This document shows, piece by piece, positions 1 to 8,398 of a stretch of DNA of 56,498 nt. The stretch lies in the NCBI GenBank assembly GCA_029252625.1, contig JAQXBA010000113.1:1-56498 (forward strand). The letters are read 5' to 3'. The notes under the pieces were generated by a model that saw only the letters and a program-made list of their open reading frames with translations, did not search any database and had not been told where the DNA came from. Every line of letters starts with the position of its first letter. The first letter of the stretch is position 1. Source of the DNA: Opitutia bacterium (GTDB lineage: Bacteria > Verrucomicrobiota > Verrucomicrobiia > Opitutales > Coraliomargaritaceae). The translations under genes were made by a program, and so were the position numbers.

Positions 1-84
1 TGGATTCTGTGGTCATGTGAGTGGAATCGTTGGTCGCTTATTCCGAAAAAAATGAAACAGGTAAATTTGAGGGTCGTTGTCGGG

Positions 85-1173
85 CTATACAATGAGCATC
101 GCGTCACCATAACTGTAAAAGTTATAGTTATGCTCAATCGCCTCAGCGTAAAGTGCCAATAACCATTTAATGCCTCGCTCGTCGCCGGGACTTAAAAAAG
201 CTGAAACAAGGCAGAGTAGGGTCGATTTTGGCAGGTGGAAGTTGGTAATCAGCGCATCAACGGCCTCGAGTTGGGCGGGCGGATAAATGAAGATATCGGC
301 CTCGGCCTGCACCGATCCAGCCGGAGTCAGGCAGGTCTCGGGGGCGGTTTGGCTGCGCCGCATCGCATCTTCAATCGATCGCACCGAGGTGGTGCCAACC
401 GCGACGCGGGGACCGGGGCCAGTCTGCTGCAGTGCTGCAAAGGCTGCGGCGGGAATCTCATACCACTCGTGGTGTATATTGTGATCGAGGATGTTATTGA
501 CCTGAATGGGGTGGAAGGTGCCGATGCCGACTTGTAGGGTGAGGTCGTGAAACTGCGCGCCTCGGGCTACGAGGCTGGCAATGAGGTCGGGTGTAAAGTG
601 TAGACCGGCGGTCGGGGCAGCGACGGCGACGCGTTTCTTGTAGTCGGCGTAGACGGTCTGGTAACGCTCGTTGTCGGAGACGCGGCGAGGGTCGTCGTCG
701 GTGCGCTCAATGTAGGGCGGCAGCGGCATAATGCCAAGACGCTCGGAAAGATCGGTCACGGATTCATCGCGCACGGGACGAAAGCGCACGCGGTAGTTGC
801 CGTTTTCGCCCGCGTTGAGGACATCGGCGGTGTATTCGCCTTCGATGCCGAAGGTCACGCTTTGCAGGGTCTTCTTGCCGGGTTTGAGTAGGCACCACCA
901 AGTGAGGGCGTCTTCGGCGGGTTGCAGCAGCAGGCACTCGACTTTGCCGCCGGTGGGGCGCTGACCAAAAAGGCGGGCCTTGAGCACCGCCGCGTTATTG
1001 CGAAAGAAACGGGCGTTAGCGGGCAAATGATCGCCGATTTGTGCGAACGTAGTGTGTGTGATTTGACGAGTCTTGCGGTCCACCACCATCAGTCGTGAGG
1101 CATCGCGCTGAGCGGCGGGCTCTTGTGCGATGCGTGCCATGGGGAGGTGGTAATTAAATCGGGCGCTATCCAT
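85..1173 (-). CDS. queA: S-adenosylmethionine:tRNA ribosyltransferase-isomerase (QueA)
   Basis: Transfers and isomerises the ribose of SAM onto 7-aminomethyl-7-deazaguanine in tRNA to give epoxyqueuosine, in the cytoplasm. The 362 residues match the family length from end to end. Visible family motifs are YHLP and IAQEP near the N-terminus, RDASRL, APTAGLHFT in the middle, VGIGTFHPI, TNFHLPKSTL and the C-terminal FYSYGDAMLI. The ATG start at 1173 gives the expected N-terminus. No Shine-Dalgarno motif precedes it. The gene stands alone, divergent from the SNF2 helicase gene. No other queuosine gene lies in the window. Confidence 0.97.
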   Translation of the reverse strand: MDSARFNYHLPMARIAQEPAAQRDASRLMVVDRKTRQITHTTFAQIGDHLPANARFFRNNAAVLKARLFGQRPTGGKVECLLLQPAEDALTWWCLLKPGKKTLQSVTFGIEGEYTADVLNAGENGNYRVRFRPVRDESVTDLSERLGIMPLPPYIERTDDDPRRVSDNERYQTVYADYKKRVAVAAPTAGLHFTPDLIASLVARGAQFHDLTLQVGIGTFHPIQVNNILDHNIHHEWYEIPAAAFAALQQTGPGPRVAVGTTSVRSIEDAMRRSQTAPETCLTPAGSVQAEADIFIYPPAQLEAVDALITNFHLPKSTLLCLVSAFLSPGDERGIKWLLALYAEAIEHNYNFYSYGDAMLIV

Positions 1174-1508
1174 TAAGAGGCTTTTAGAGGGGGAATTCGA
1201 AAGTGTGAAGTTATATTTTTATTATAACTAATACAGCCACGTCTTAAAATTTTGATGACTACCTGACTACGGGAGTCAGACAGAGCTTGGTCGATTCGAT
1301 CAAGGTGTTGATGACTTGTGGATAATAATTAAGCTGCATGATAGCATGCTGTAGAACTTTACGTTTTGACCTTCAGCAGTCTTGTAAGCCTAGGCACACG
1401 CCTCTGAGCTAACTTAGCAAAGCACAACAGCCATTTTAATCAATCACCGCAAATGTCCTTGCGACGAGGTTTTTAAAAGAGCTATAATCCTCGGTTCATT
1501 ACCACTCT
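1174..1508. other. Divergent intergenic region, queA / SNF2 gene
   Basis: About 335 bases between two divergent genes. The only feature I can support is the sigma-70-like promoter close to the SNF2 start. The rest is A/T-rich and carries no open frame, tRNA-like arm or clear hairpin that I can see. Confidence 0.6.
1459..1488 (+). promoter_or_regulatory. Sigma-70-like promoter for the SNF2 gene
   Basis: A TTGCGA -35 and a perfect TATAAT -10 are separated by 18 bases. The predicted transcript would start about 14 bases before the ATG at 1509, so the leader is very short and has no ribosome binding site. Seen by eye only. Confidence 0.55.
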
Positions 1509-4076
1509 ATGTCTGCTCGTTCATCCAGTCGTGTTTATAATCAAGCCGCCCTTGAAGTGTGGTTCGAAAACGTGGCACTCGATTGGGAGACTTTTTTCTC
1601 TAAAGAGGCACTACAGTGGGGACGCGAAATTTACCTGAAAGGCCAAATATCGGGCGTCGAGTTGGCGGATCAGGATGTGATCATCAATTGCGCCTTTGCG
1701 CGTAAAGATACCTGCTACGTCGTGGTTGAATGGGGACCAACTGGGCCCATTGTGCGTTGTTCGACCGAGGATGCTGCGATGGGTGATGCGGTTGCTGTCG
1801 GTGGATTGTATGAGGTCGAAGAGTTGATTGCGGATGAGATCGATCCGCTGCCCTATGTGCCGACACCGAAGCCAGACCTGCAAGAGGCCGCGATTGTGGA
1901 AGCGACCTTGGCTAAGCAACAGAGCTTAATAGTAAACTCGACGCAGCCTGAAGAGCCACCGGCTCGTCGATTGGCCCCGCGTTTGGAGGGGCTTAGCACG
2001 GGCCTGCGAATGACGGCGTATTGGGTGAATTCTGATTTTTCGCGTGAAGCGGCGTTTCAGGCTGAGGGTGTCAAGATGTCGAGTGCAGAGCGCGAGATGT
2101 TGGTGCGCTTGACGGCCTTGGCCAAGGAAGTCGGCTTCACATTTCGACGCGAGCCGAATGATTTTTTAATGCATGATCCAGCGCGGATTGCGCCGTTTTT
2201 CTCGCATACCCGAAAGCGCTGGGAAAATATCTTCGGCGATCTAGATCTTGACCTGGATGCGCAAAGCTTGGCTGAGGGTGTGAAGGAGGTGAAAATTATC
2301 GGCCGCGTCGAATCGGCTGGGAAAGCTAATATGCGTGTGGATTGGCGCCTGAAGTTGGGCAAGCGTTGGCTTGATCCTGAAGATGCGGAGCGTTTGGCCA
2401 AGGCGGGGCGTGGTACGCATATTGTGAAGGGGCTCGGCTTGGTGCAGATTGCCGACGAGCAGACCACGGCGCTAGCGGAGTGGCGCGTGGCAGAGGCTTC
2501 CGGCTTGGAAGCAGTGCAAACTTGGCCGCGTTATATGGTGTTTTCGCTTTTTGGCGAGCGTGGTGCAGAACTAGATTTGGAGCAAGAACTGCAAGAGTGG
2601 CGGGCGACACTAGAGCCCAAGCAGGGCGATCCTGACGGGCAATTCGAGCCAGAGGAGGCGCAGCTGCCTAAGTTCTTGCGTCCCTATCAGGCGCATGGGG
2701 TGCGCTGGATGGCAAACTTGCGGGCGCAGAATTGCCACGGCTTGCTGGCCGATGAGATGGGCTTGGGCAAGACGTTGCAGGTGTTGACCTTGCTCAATGC
2801 ATATCCGTTTGAAGGTAAGGATAGTTTGATCGTGTGCCCCGCCAGTGTTGTCCCTGTCTGGGAGAATGAGGTGCGGCAGTGGTATCCAGATTTGAATACA
2901 GCGATTCTGCGTAGCGGGGAAACGTTTGCGGAGCCGTCTGAGGATCGACCGAAGTTGTGGATCGCTAGCTATACGCAGCTGCGCCGACATAAGTATTTAT
3001 TGGAAGGCACCGAGTTTGGCTACGCGGTGCTGGATGAGGCGCAGCAGATTAAAAACCCCGAGGCGAAGGTCACGCATGCGTGTTGCGCAATTAAAGCGAA
3101 GTGCCGTTTGGCGCTGACGGGCACGCCGATTGAGAATCGATTGATGGATGTGTGGACGCTGTTCCGATTTATCATGCCAGGATTGTTGGGCTCGCGTCGT
3201 CGCTTCGAAGATGCGGCTACCTCGCCGGACCTTTCGGTACGTAAGACGCTGGAGCAAACGCTGCGTAAGCAGATCGCGCCGTTCTTGCTACGTCGTAAGA
3301 AGGATAAGGTGGGCAAGGATCTGCCGCCAAAAGTGGAGATGGATTTGATTTGTCCGATTACTGAGATGCAGCGTCATCTTTATGAGGGCTTACTCAATCA
3401 GGGACGAGAGCAAATGGGCGACAATTTACAGGTAGCAATGCAGTCGAACTCAATGAAATTCTTCACGCTGTTGACTCGCTTGCGGCAAGCTTGTTGCGAT
3501 CCTGGTATCATTCCAGATATCGAGACTGATCCGATGCAAAGTGGTAAGCTTCAGATGCTCCTCACGCGTTTGAGCGAGGCGTTGACGGGCAATGGTGCGC
3601 GTAAGGTGGTGATATTTAGTCAGTTCGTGCAGTTGCTCAAGCGAGTGAAGCCAATGATTAAGCAGGAATTCCCAGACGTCGATTTGTTCGAGCTGACGGG
3701 GCATACGAAGAATCGCGCGAAGCCAGTCGAGTCGTTTCAAAATAAGCAAGGCCCTGCAGTGATATTGGTGAGTTTGAAAGCTGGTGGCACGGGCATCACG
3801 CTGCACGCCGCGGACTATGTGTTCTTGCTCGATCCGTGGTGGAATCCCGCAGTGGAGAGCCAGGCGGTGGATCGCGTGCACCGGATCGGCCAGCGCAAGC
3901 GGGTATTTGTGTATCGTATGATTACGCAGGGCACGATTGAGGAGCGGATTCAGCATTTGAAGGCCGAGAAGCGAGAGCTGTTTGAGAGCACCTTAGGCAA
4001 TCTCGGCAGTGCGAAAGATCTGCGCGAGCACTTCGGTGACCTTGAGGAGTTGGCGAAATTACTGCCCCCAAAATAG
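1509..4076 (+). CDS. SNF2-family DNA-dependent ATPase/helicase
   Basis: An 855-residue SWI2/SNF2 superfamily-2 ATPase, a class that moves along or remodels DNA-protein complexes. The ATPase core starts near residue 395 (RPYQAHGVRWM). Walker A is DEMGLGKT at residues 415-422 and motif II is DEAQ. LTGTPIENRL and the C-terminal DRVHRIGQRKRV and GTIEERI motifs follow. The first ~170 residues look like a degenerate SWIM module: the fold-like context (GREIYLKGQI ... YEVEELIADEI) is there, but the CxC...CxH zinc ligands are mostly gone, leaving one Cys. The gene has its own promoter and converges on the SWIB-domain gene. Its substrate cannot be told from sequence. Confidence 0.93.
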   Translation: MSARSSSRVYNQAALEVWFENVALDWETFFSKEALQWGREIYLKGQISGVELADQDVIINCAFARKDTCYVVVEWGPTGPIVRCSTEDAAMGDAVAVGGLYEVEELIADEIDPLPYVPTPKPDLQEAAIVEATLAKQQSLIVNSTQPEEPPARRLAPRLEGLSTGLRMTAYWVNSDFSREAAFQAEGVKMSSAEREMLVRLTALAKEVGFTFRREPNDFLMHDPARIAPFFSHTRKRWENIFGDLDLDLDAQSLAEGVKEVKIIGRVESAGKANMRVDWRLKLGKRWLDPEDAERLAKAGRGTHIVKGLGLVQIADEQTTALAEWRVAEASGLEAVQTWPRYMVFSLFGERGAELDLEQELQEWRATLEPKQGDPDGQFEPEEAQLPKFLRPYQAHGVRWMANLRAQNCHGLLADEMGLGKTLQVLTLLNAYPFEGKDSLIVCPASVVPVWENEVRQWYPDLNTAILRSGETFAEPSEDRPKLWIASYTQLRRHKYLLEGTEFGYAVLDEAQQIKNPEAKVTHACCAIKAKCRLALTGTPIENRLMDVWTLFRFIMPGLLGSRRRFEDAATSPDLSVRKTLEQTLRKQIAPFLLRRKKDKVGKDLPPKVEMDLICPITEMQRHLYEGLLNQGREQMGDNLQVAMQSNSMKFFTLLTRLRQACCDPGIIPDIETDPMQSGKLQMLLTRLSEALTGNGARKVVIFSQFVQLLKRVKPMIKQEFPDVDLFELTGHTKNRAKPVESFQNKQGPAVILVSLKAGGTGITLHAADYVFLLDPWWNPAVESQAVDRVHRIGQRKRVFVYRMITQGTIEERIQHLKAEKRELFESTLGNLGSAKDLREHFGDLEELAKLLPPK

Positions 4077-4302
4077 GGTCGTTGAGGACGCCTAAGATCA
4101 ATTTATCGAGGAGATTCAACGCTCAATTTAATGGCACTGGATGATTGGGATGTTGTAACTTACTTGTTTCATCCGGTTATGAACGGTGTTCAGGTTCTTA
4201 GGGTTATGGGCTTAATCCATATGGAAGACTTCATTTAAAGGCAGCCCAAGCGTTTCCTCCGCCCTATTTAAATGTAATCCAAGCGGAGGCCCTACTCTTA
4301 AC

Positions 4303-4336
4303 AAAAAAACGGCTACTTCCGTATGGAAGCAGCCGT
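4303..4336 (-). terminator. Intrinsic terminator of the SWIB gene
   Basis: On the minus strand a 12-base stem ACGGCTGCTTCC pairs with GGAAGTAGCCGT (one mismatch) around a 4-base loop, and is followed by a run of T. It lies 30 bases beyond the SWIB stop codon. The plus strand does not have a T-tract, so it probably serves only the minus-strand gene. Confidence 0.85.
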
Positions 4337-4365
4337 GTTAAAGCGGTTAAGTGCTATGGGGCAAC

Positions 4366-4695
4366 TTACTCGACGTTGGCACCAACGACGGCAGCCATTT
4401 GCATCATGTTGATAGTCTGACCTTCCTTGATGTTGCGCAGGTCAGTTACATTGCCAGATTTGCTAGTTGAGTTGGTGTGGCGGAAAATGGTGAGCAATTT
4501 TGCATCGGTGACGATGTATTTTCCTGCGTTTTCAGGTGCGCCGTTTTCTGTCTTTGTTTGGAGACCGTTCTTTTTGATGTAGTCCCAGAGGTTTTTAGTA
4601 ATCTCTGTGCGTGGTAGAGCAGAGGCTCCCAAGAATGCTGCGAGATCAGCTTTGAGTGTTACTGGTTTGTTAAGTCCTTTTGGTTCTTCAGCCAT
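4366..4695 (-). CDS. Stand-alone SWIB/MDM2-domain protein
   Basis: A 109-residue protein made almost wholly of one SWIB domain, the fold shared by eukaryotic SWI/SNF-associated BAF60 proteins and MDM2. Recognisable pieces are LKADLAAFLGASALPRTEITKNLWDYIKKN and, after a gap, an IVTDAKL stretch followed by the C-terminal helix. Stand-alone bacterial SWIB proteins are known mainly from Chlamydiae and Verrucomicrobia, and some are linked to chromosome condensation or topoisomerase I. Here it faces an SNF2 ATPase gene. It has its own terminator. A DNA-architecture role is inference. Confidence 0.88.
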   Translation of the reverse strand: MAEEPKGLNKPVTLKADLAAFLGASALPRTEITKNLWDYIKKNGLQTKTENGAPENAGKYIVTDAKLLTIFRHTNSTSKSGNVTDLRNIKEGQTINMMQMAAVVGANVE

Positions 4696-4749
4696 AATGG
4701 TTTTGTTGGTTGGTTGGTTGTTTTGTTGAGGTGAAGTGTAACGATTTGA

Positions 4750-5184
4750 TTAATCGAGCTTCGCTAAATGGTTTAGTGCGGCGAGGTAGCCATCGAAGCC
4801 AAGGCCCGAGATGACGCCGATACAGGCTTCCGCTGTCATAGAGTGATGGCGGACGGCCTCACGTTTGTAAATATTGCTGATATGCACCTCGATCACAGGC
4901 AAGTCGCTGCCGGCTAATGCGTCGCGCAAGCCGAGGCTGGTGTGCGTGAGTGCCCCAGGGTTGATGATCAGCCCAAAGACTTCGGAATCTGAAAACTCGC
5001 CGATCTCATCGATGATGAATCCTTCGTGGTTGGATTGGTAAAATTGCACTTCTACGCCAAGTTCTGCGGCCTCTTCGGTGATGAGGTTTTCGAGGTCGGT
5101 CAGTGTTTGATCGCCGTAGATGGATGGTTCGCGTTTACCGAGTCGATCCAAGTTAGGGCCGTTGATGATGACGATGCGTTTCAT
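4750..5184 (-). CDS. aroQ: Type II 3-dehydroquinate dehydratase
   Basis: Third step of the shikimate pathway: dehydrates 3-dehydroquinate to 3-dehydroshikimate. The 144 residues match the compact dodecameric type II enzyme. The family pattern is complete: INGPNLDRLGKREPSIYG, with the catalytic Tyr in the flexible lid; NPGALTHTSLGLRDAL; and the VHISN substrate site with the catalytic His. It is 57 bases downstream of the Nif3-family gene on the same strand and may share its transcript. It feeds chorismate to the P-protein at 22 kb. Confidence 0.96.
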   Translation of the reverse strand: MKRIVIINGPNLDRLGKREPSIYGDQTLTDLENLITEEAAELGVEVQFYQSNHEGFIIDEIGEFSDSEVFGLIINPGALTHTSLGLRDALAGSDLPVIEVHISNIYKREAVRHHSMTAEACIGVISGLGFDGYLAALNHLAKLD

Positions 5185-5241
5185 TAATTAAAAGGAATTG
5201 ATATGAAGCAAATAGAACTTTGAGCGACTTGGCAATCTACA

Positions 5242-6000
5242 TTACAGTGAGCAGGGCGTTTTGATAAAAGTCCATTCAAGGCCGAATTTATCGGCTATTT
5301 CTTGTGCGAGTGCTTGGACGCCAAAAACCTCAGTAGCGTAGTGGCCACAGGGGTAAAGATTGAGCCCGAGTTCCTGTGCCATGTTGAAGTGATGCTGGCG
5401 TAGCTCGCCAGTGATGAGGGTGTCGATTTGGTTAGCTTGAAGCTCGTCGATAGCGCTTTGCCCACTACCTGTAAGGATGCCGATACGCTCGGGGTGATCG
5501 CTGCCGTATTCGATGGCATGGTAAGTGTCGGGGAAGACGGCTTTGAGCTTAGTGGCGAGTTCCGCGCGGCCTCCTTCGAGGCCTGCTGTGATGGTGGCCA
5601 CGTCGTTGCCCTCGTAGTTGACGAATCCGCCGGTTTTGGTGAGTCCGAGGGCATGAGCGAGTAGGGCATTATTGCCTATTTCGGGGTGACAATCGAGCGG
5701 GAGGTGAGCGCCGTAGACCGCGAGATTGCCGTCGAGAGCGGTTTTTACCTTCTTATAGCTGCTACCTGTTAGTGGAATCGGCGCAGTCCAGTAGAGCCCG
5801 TGGTGGCAGATGATAAAATCGACCCCGGCGGCGATGGCCTGTTCAAAGGGGATTTGGCCGGCATCCACGGCAGCACCGATCTTGGTAACGTATCCGTTGT
5901 TCTCGACTTGCAGGCCGTTGTAGGAGCCAGGGAAGTCTTTAACTTCGGTGCGGCGGGTGCGGGTATCACAAAAGGCGACAATCTCTGATAGCGTAAGCAT
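5242..6000 (-). CDS. Nif3-like dinuclear metal-centre hexameric protein
   Basis: A 252-residue member of the NIF3/YbgI/YqfO family, which forms toroidal hexamers with a two-metal site. Metal-binding stretches are visible: CHHG near residue 66, AHLPLD about 30 residues later, and GHYATE near the C-terminus. The family is also called a GTP cyclohydrolase 1 type 2 homologue, but its real reaction is unsettled. It lacks the PII-like insert found in longer relatives. The start at 6000 gives the standard N-terminus (LTLSEIVAFCD). It is divergent from tcdA, with about 100 bases between them. Confidence 0.93.
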   Translation of the reverse strand: MLTLSEIVAFCDTRTRRTEVKDFPGSYNGLQVENNGYVTKIGAAVDAGQIPFEQAIAAGVDFIICHHGLYWTAPIPLTGSSYKKVKTALDGNLAVYGAHLPLDCHPEIGNNALLAHALGLTKTGGFVNYEGNDVATITAGLEGGRAELATKLKAVFPDTYHAIEYGSDHPERIGILTGSGQSAIDELQANQIDTLITGELRQHHFNMAQELGLNLYPCGHYATEVFGVQALAQEIADKFGLEWTFIKTPCSL

Positions 6001-6103
6001 AGGAACACAGTGAATGGTGAATGGCGAATAGTGAAGATCGGAAAGTGAAAAGTTGGTGTTATTTTGCTTCTCATTCGGGGAGCGATCTTCTAAGCCCTCA
6101 GCG

Positions 6104-6898
6104 ATGCCAGATTATGAAGCACGGTTCGGCGCGATTGGGCGCCTGTATGGAGTCGAGGGGTTGAAGCGCCTTTCGGAGGCGCATGTCTGCGTAATCGGCT
6201 TGGGCGGAGTCGGCTCGTGGGCGGTGGAGGCGCTGGCTCGCACGGGGGTCGGTCGGTTGACGCTGGTCGATATGGACGAGGTCTGCCTGAGCAATGTGAA
6301 CCGGCAGCTGCATGCCTTGGATGGTACGATTGGCCGTTCAAAGGCAGTGTTATTGGCCGAGCGTGTGGCGAAGATCTCGCCGCGTTGTATTGTGACGGTG
6401 GAGGAATGTTTTTTGACGGAGTCCTCGATGGATCGTTTGTTGGCACCGACCTTTGACTACATTATCGATGCGATCGATGCGACGAAGTATAAATGCCTGT
6501 TGATTGCGGAGGCGCGCAAGCGTGGCTTGAAGTTGATCACTTGCGGGGGTGCCGGTGGGCGTATTGACCCGTCAAGGATTCAGGTCGCAGATTTGGCACG
6601 CTCGATTAATGACCCGTTGCTGCTGCAAGTGCGTAAGACGCTGCGCAGGGATTATGGCTTCCCGATGTTTAAGCGGCAGAAATTTAAGGTCGATTGTGTG
6701 TTTACAGACGAGTTGCCTTTATTTCCGAAAGAGGATGGTTCCGTGTCTTGTCAGCGCGAGACTGGCGCGGATTACCGCTTAAATTGCGATCAAGGCTTCG
6801 GTTCAGCTACCTATTTGACCGGAACGTTCGGTTTTTTTCTCGCCGCTGAGGTGGTGAAACGCGTCGCGATAGGCAACAGCTTGGCCACATCTGGGTAA
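6104..6898 (+). CDS. tcdA: tRNA threonylcarbamoyladenosine dehydratase (TcdA, ThiF/E1-like)
   Basis: ATP-dependent E1-like enzyme that cyclises t6A37 in tRNA to ct6A. The Rossmann nucleotide site GLGGVGSWA is at residues 32-40, followed by DMDEVCLSNVNRQLHA, where Asp and Arg contact ATP. The family-typical AGGRIDPSRIQ and the C-terminal GSATYLTGTFGFFLAAEVV follow. An in-frame ATG at 6053 is also open, but the 17 extra residues (VLFCFSFGERSS) are not family-like. I chose 6104, which gives MPDYEARFG and 264 residues, the usual length. Confidence 0.94.
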   Translation: MPDYEARFGAIGRLYGVEGLKRLSEAHVCVIGLGGVGSWAVEALARTGVGRLTLVDMDEVCLSNVNRQLHALDGTIGRSKAVLLAERVAKISPRCIVTVEECFLTESSMDRLLAPTFDYIIDAIDATKYKCLLIAEARKRGLKLITCGGAGGRIDPSRIQVADLARSINDPLLLQVRKTLRRDYGFPMFKRQKFKVDCVFTDELPLFPKEDGSVSCQRETGADYRLNCDQGFGSATYLTGTFGFFLAAEVVKRVAIGNSLATSG

Positions 6899-6913
6899 AA
6901 CGCTGCGACCATT

Positions 6914-7282
6914 TCAAATCGATATTTCTTTGTTCTGTCGGATGCTGGCACGGACTTTCTTTAGCAGCTCCTTAGGCATCTTGTCTTTACTGATGCGAAA
7001 ATTGGTTTGTCGTGTCTGGATGTGATAGCCGAGGTGATCGACTTTGAGCTTCTGCATGTCAGACCATTGCAGCAGGATCGGAGGTTTGGGATTTTTGCGC
7101 AGTGTGACGCCGATTTCGTCCCAGCTGATCTGTAGTCGTCCGATTGAGTTGAGCGTGACCGCAATGGCGCATGCCGCGAAAAAGGCGATTCCTACGGTCA
7201 TCCAATAGCTGCCTTGGCGGAACGTGCTGATACTCATCATGAGGCCAAGCATGGCATACATCAGTGCTTTGATTTTTTTCAT
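6914..7282 (-). CDS. Small membrane protein with PH-like C-terminal half
   Basis: A 122-residue protein I do not recognise by family. Two hydrophobic stretches (about residues 6-18 and 27-46) predict a hairpin membrane anchor. After it comes an amphipathic beta-rich part (GRLQISWDEIGVTL, PPILLQWSDM, LGYHIQTRQTNFRI) resembling the bacterial PH/YcxB-like domains that follow a double membrane anchor. It ends with a basic helix. It lies 39 bases upstream of nothing on its own strand and converges on tcdA. It could be co-transcribed with the two PilT-like genes upstream, as the gap is only 39 bases. Confidence 0.7.
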   Translation of the reverse strand: MKKIKALMYAMLGLMMSISTFRQGSYWMTVGIAFFAACAIAVTLNSIGRLQISWDEIGVTLRKNPKPPILLQWSDMQKLKVDHLGYHIQTRQTNFRISKDKMPKELLKKVRASIRQNKEISI

Positions 7283-7321
7283 TGGAGCGAGTCTGCTAAT
7301 AAATACATGCGATGGGTCTGC

Positions 7322-8365
7322 TTAGGCGATGAAACGCGTTTTATCGATCGCCTTCATGTAGGCCTCCGCTTGGGTAATCAAATCTGCTTCCAGTAATTTG
7401 CTGAGTGAGGCATCCATCGAGACCATGCCTTGCTCTCGGTTTTGGTCGATGATGTTGCGAATGTTGGAAAGCGAGTGCGTGCGAATGCAGTTTGGCAGTG
7501 CGCCATGTGTAAGTAGGATCTCATGCACGGCGATACGACCGCCATCTTTCTTCTGGCATAATAGTTGCGAGACGATGCCCCGTAGAGACTCAGCCAGCAT
7601 GATGCGGATTTGATTTTGTTCGTCGGCAGGGAACGCATCAATGATGCGGTCCACTGTCTTGGTGGCATTGTTGGTATGCAGTGTGGCAAAAACCAGCATG
7701 CCCATTGCTGCGCAATTGAGTGCTAAGCGGATGGTTTCCATGTCGCGCATTTCGCCAATCAAAATGACATCGGGGTCGGCGCGCATCGCGCCCTTGAGGC
7801 CGGCGCTGAAAGAGCGCGTGTGCTCACCCACTTCACGGTGAATGATCGTGCTGTTTTTATCGTCATGAGCAAATTCGACCGGATCTTCGAGTGTGATAAT
7901 TTGCTTCTGCGAGGTTTCGTTGATGTGGTTGATAATGGCTGCGAGAGTCGTCGATTTTCCATTGCCAGTCGGGCCTGTGACGAGGACTAGGCCATCCTTG
8001 TATGAGGCGAGGTCTTTGAGTGCGACTGGTAGGTCGAGCTCGTCGATACTCGCGATACGAGACGGGATTTGCCGTAGGACGGAGGCGATGCCCCAGCTGT
8101 TTTTGAAGAGATTCATGCGGAAACGTGCTTGCCCGGGGATCTCATGTGCGAGGTCCACATCACCGGTTTGCATGAAAGTATCCCAGCGGTGTGCGGGGGT
8201 GACTTCCTTGAGCATCGCCTCCATTTCGCGTGCGCCGATCGGTTGCTGGTTGAGCAGGTCGATGACACCATCAATTCGCGTCTTTGGCGGCGAGTCGACG
8301 GCGAGGTGGAGGTCGGAGCCTCCTTTAGCGAGCATATCAGTCAGCAGTGTATCCAATTCGTTCAT
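7322..8365 (-). CDS. PilT/PilU-type pilus retraction ATPase
   Basis: A 347-residue secretion-superfamily ATPase, the standard PilT length. It shows an N-terminal PAS-like domain with the GGSDLHL motif, Walker A GPTGNGKST at residues 131-139, Asp-box EDPVEFAHD, Walker B DPDVILIGEMRD and His-box ATLHTNNATKTVDRIID. The PilT hallmark AIRNLIRE near the C-terminus is replaced by SNIRNIIDQNRE, which leans toward the PilU/accessory group. It should disassemble type IV pili at the inner membrane. It directly follows a second, longer PilT-like gene (33-base gap). No other pilus genes are in the window. Confidence 0.93.
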   Translation of the reverse strand: MNELDTLLTDMLAKGGSDLHLAVDSPPKTRIDGVIDLLNQQPIGAREMEAMLKEVTPAHRWDTFMQTGDVDLAHEIPGQARFRMNLFKNSWGIASVLRQIPSRIASIDELDLPVALKDLASYKDGLVLVTGPTGNGKSTTLAAIINHINETSQKQIITLEDPVEFAHDDKNSTIIHREVGEHTRSFSAGLKGAMRADPDVILIGEMRDMETIRLALNCAAMGMLVFATLHTNNATKTVDRIIDAFPADEQNQIRIMLAESLRGIVSQLLCQKKDGGRIAVHEILLTHGALPNCIRTHSLSNIRNIIDQNREQGMVSMDASLSKLLEADLITQAEAYMKAIDKTRFIA

Positions 8366-8398
8366 CGATCAAATTCTCTTTTTTGGGGGTGGGGTAGG

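Noticed and set aside
1-84. Possible gene end upstream of queA stop
   Set aside because: Too short to assign; no open frame with family similarity.
3450-3956. 168-codon minus-strand frame
   Set aside because: Antisense to the SNF2 gene, low-complexity shadow of a GC-biased codon pattern.
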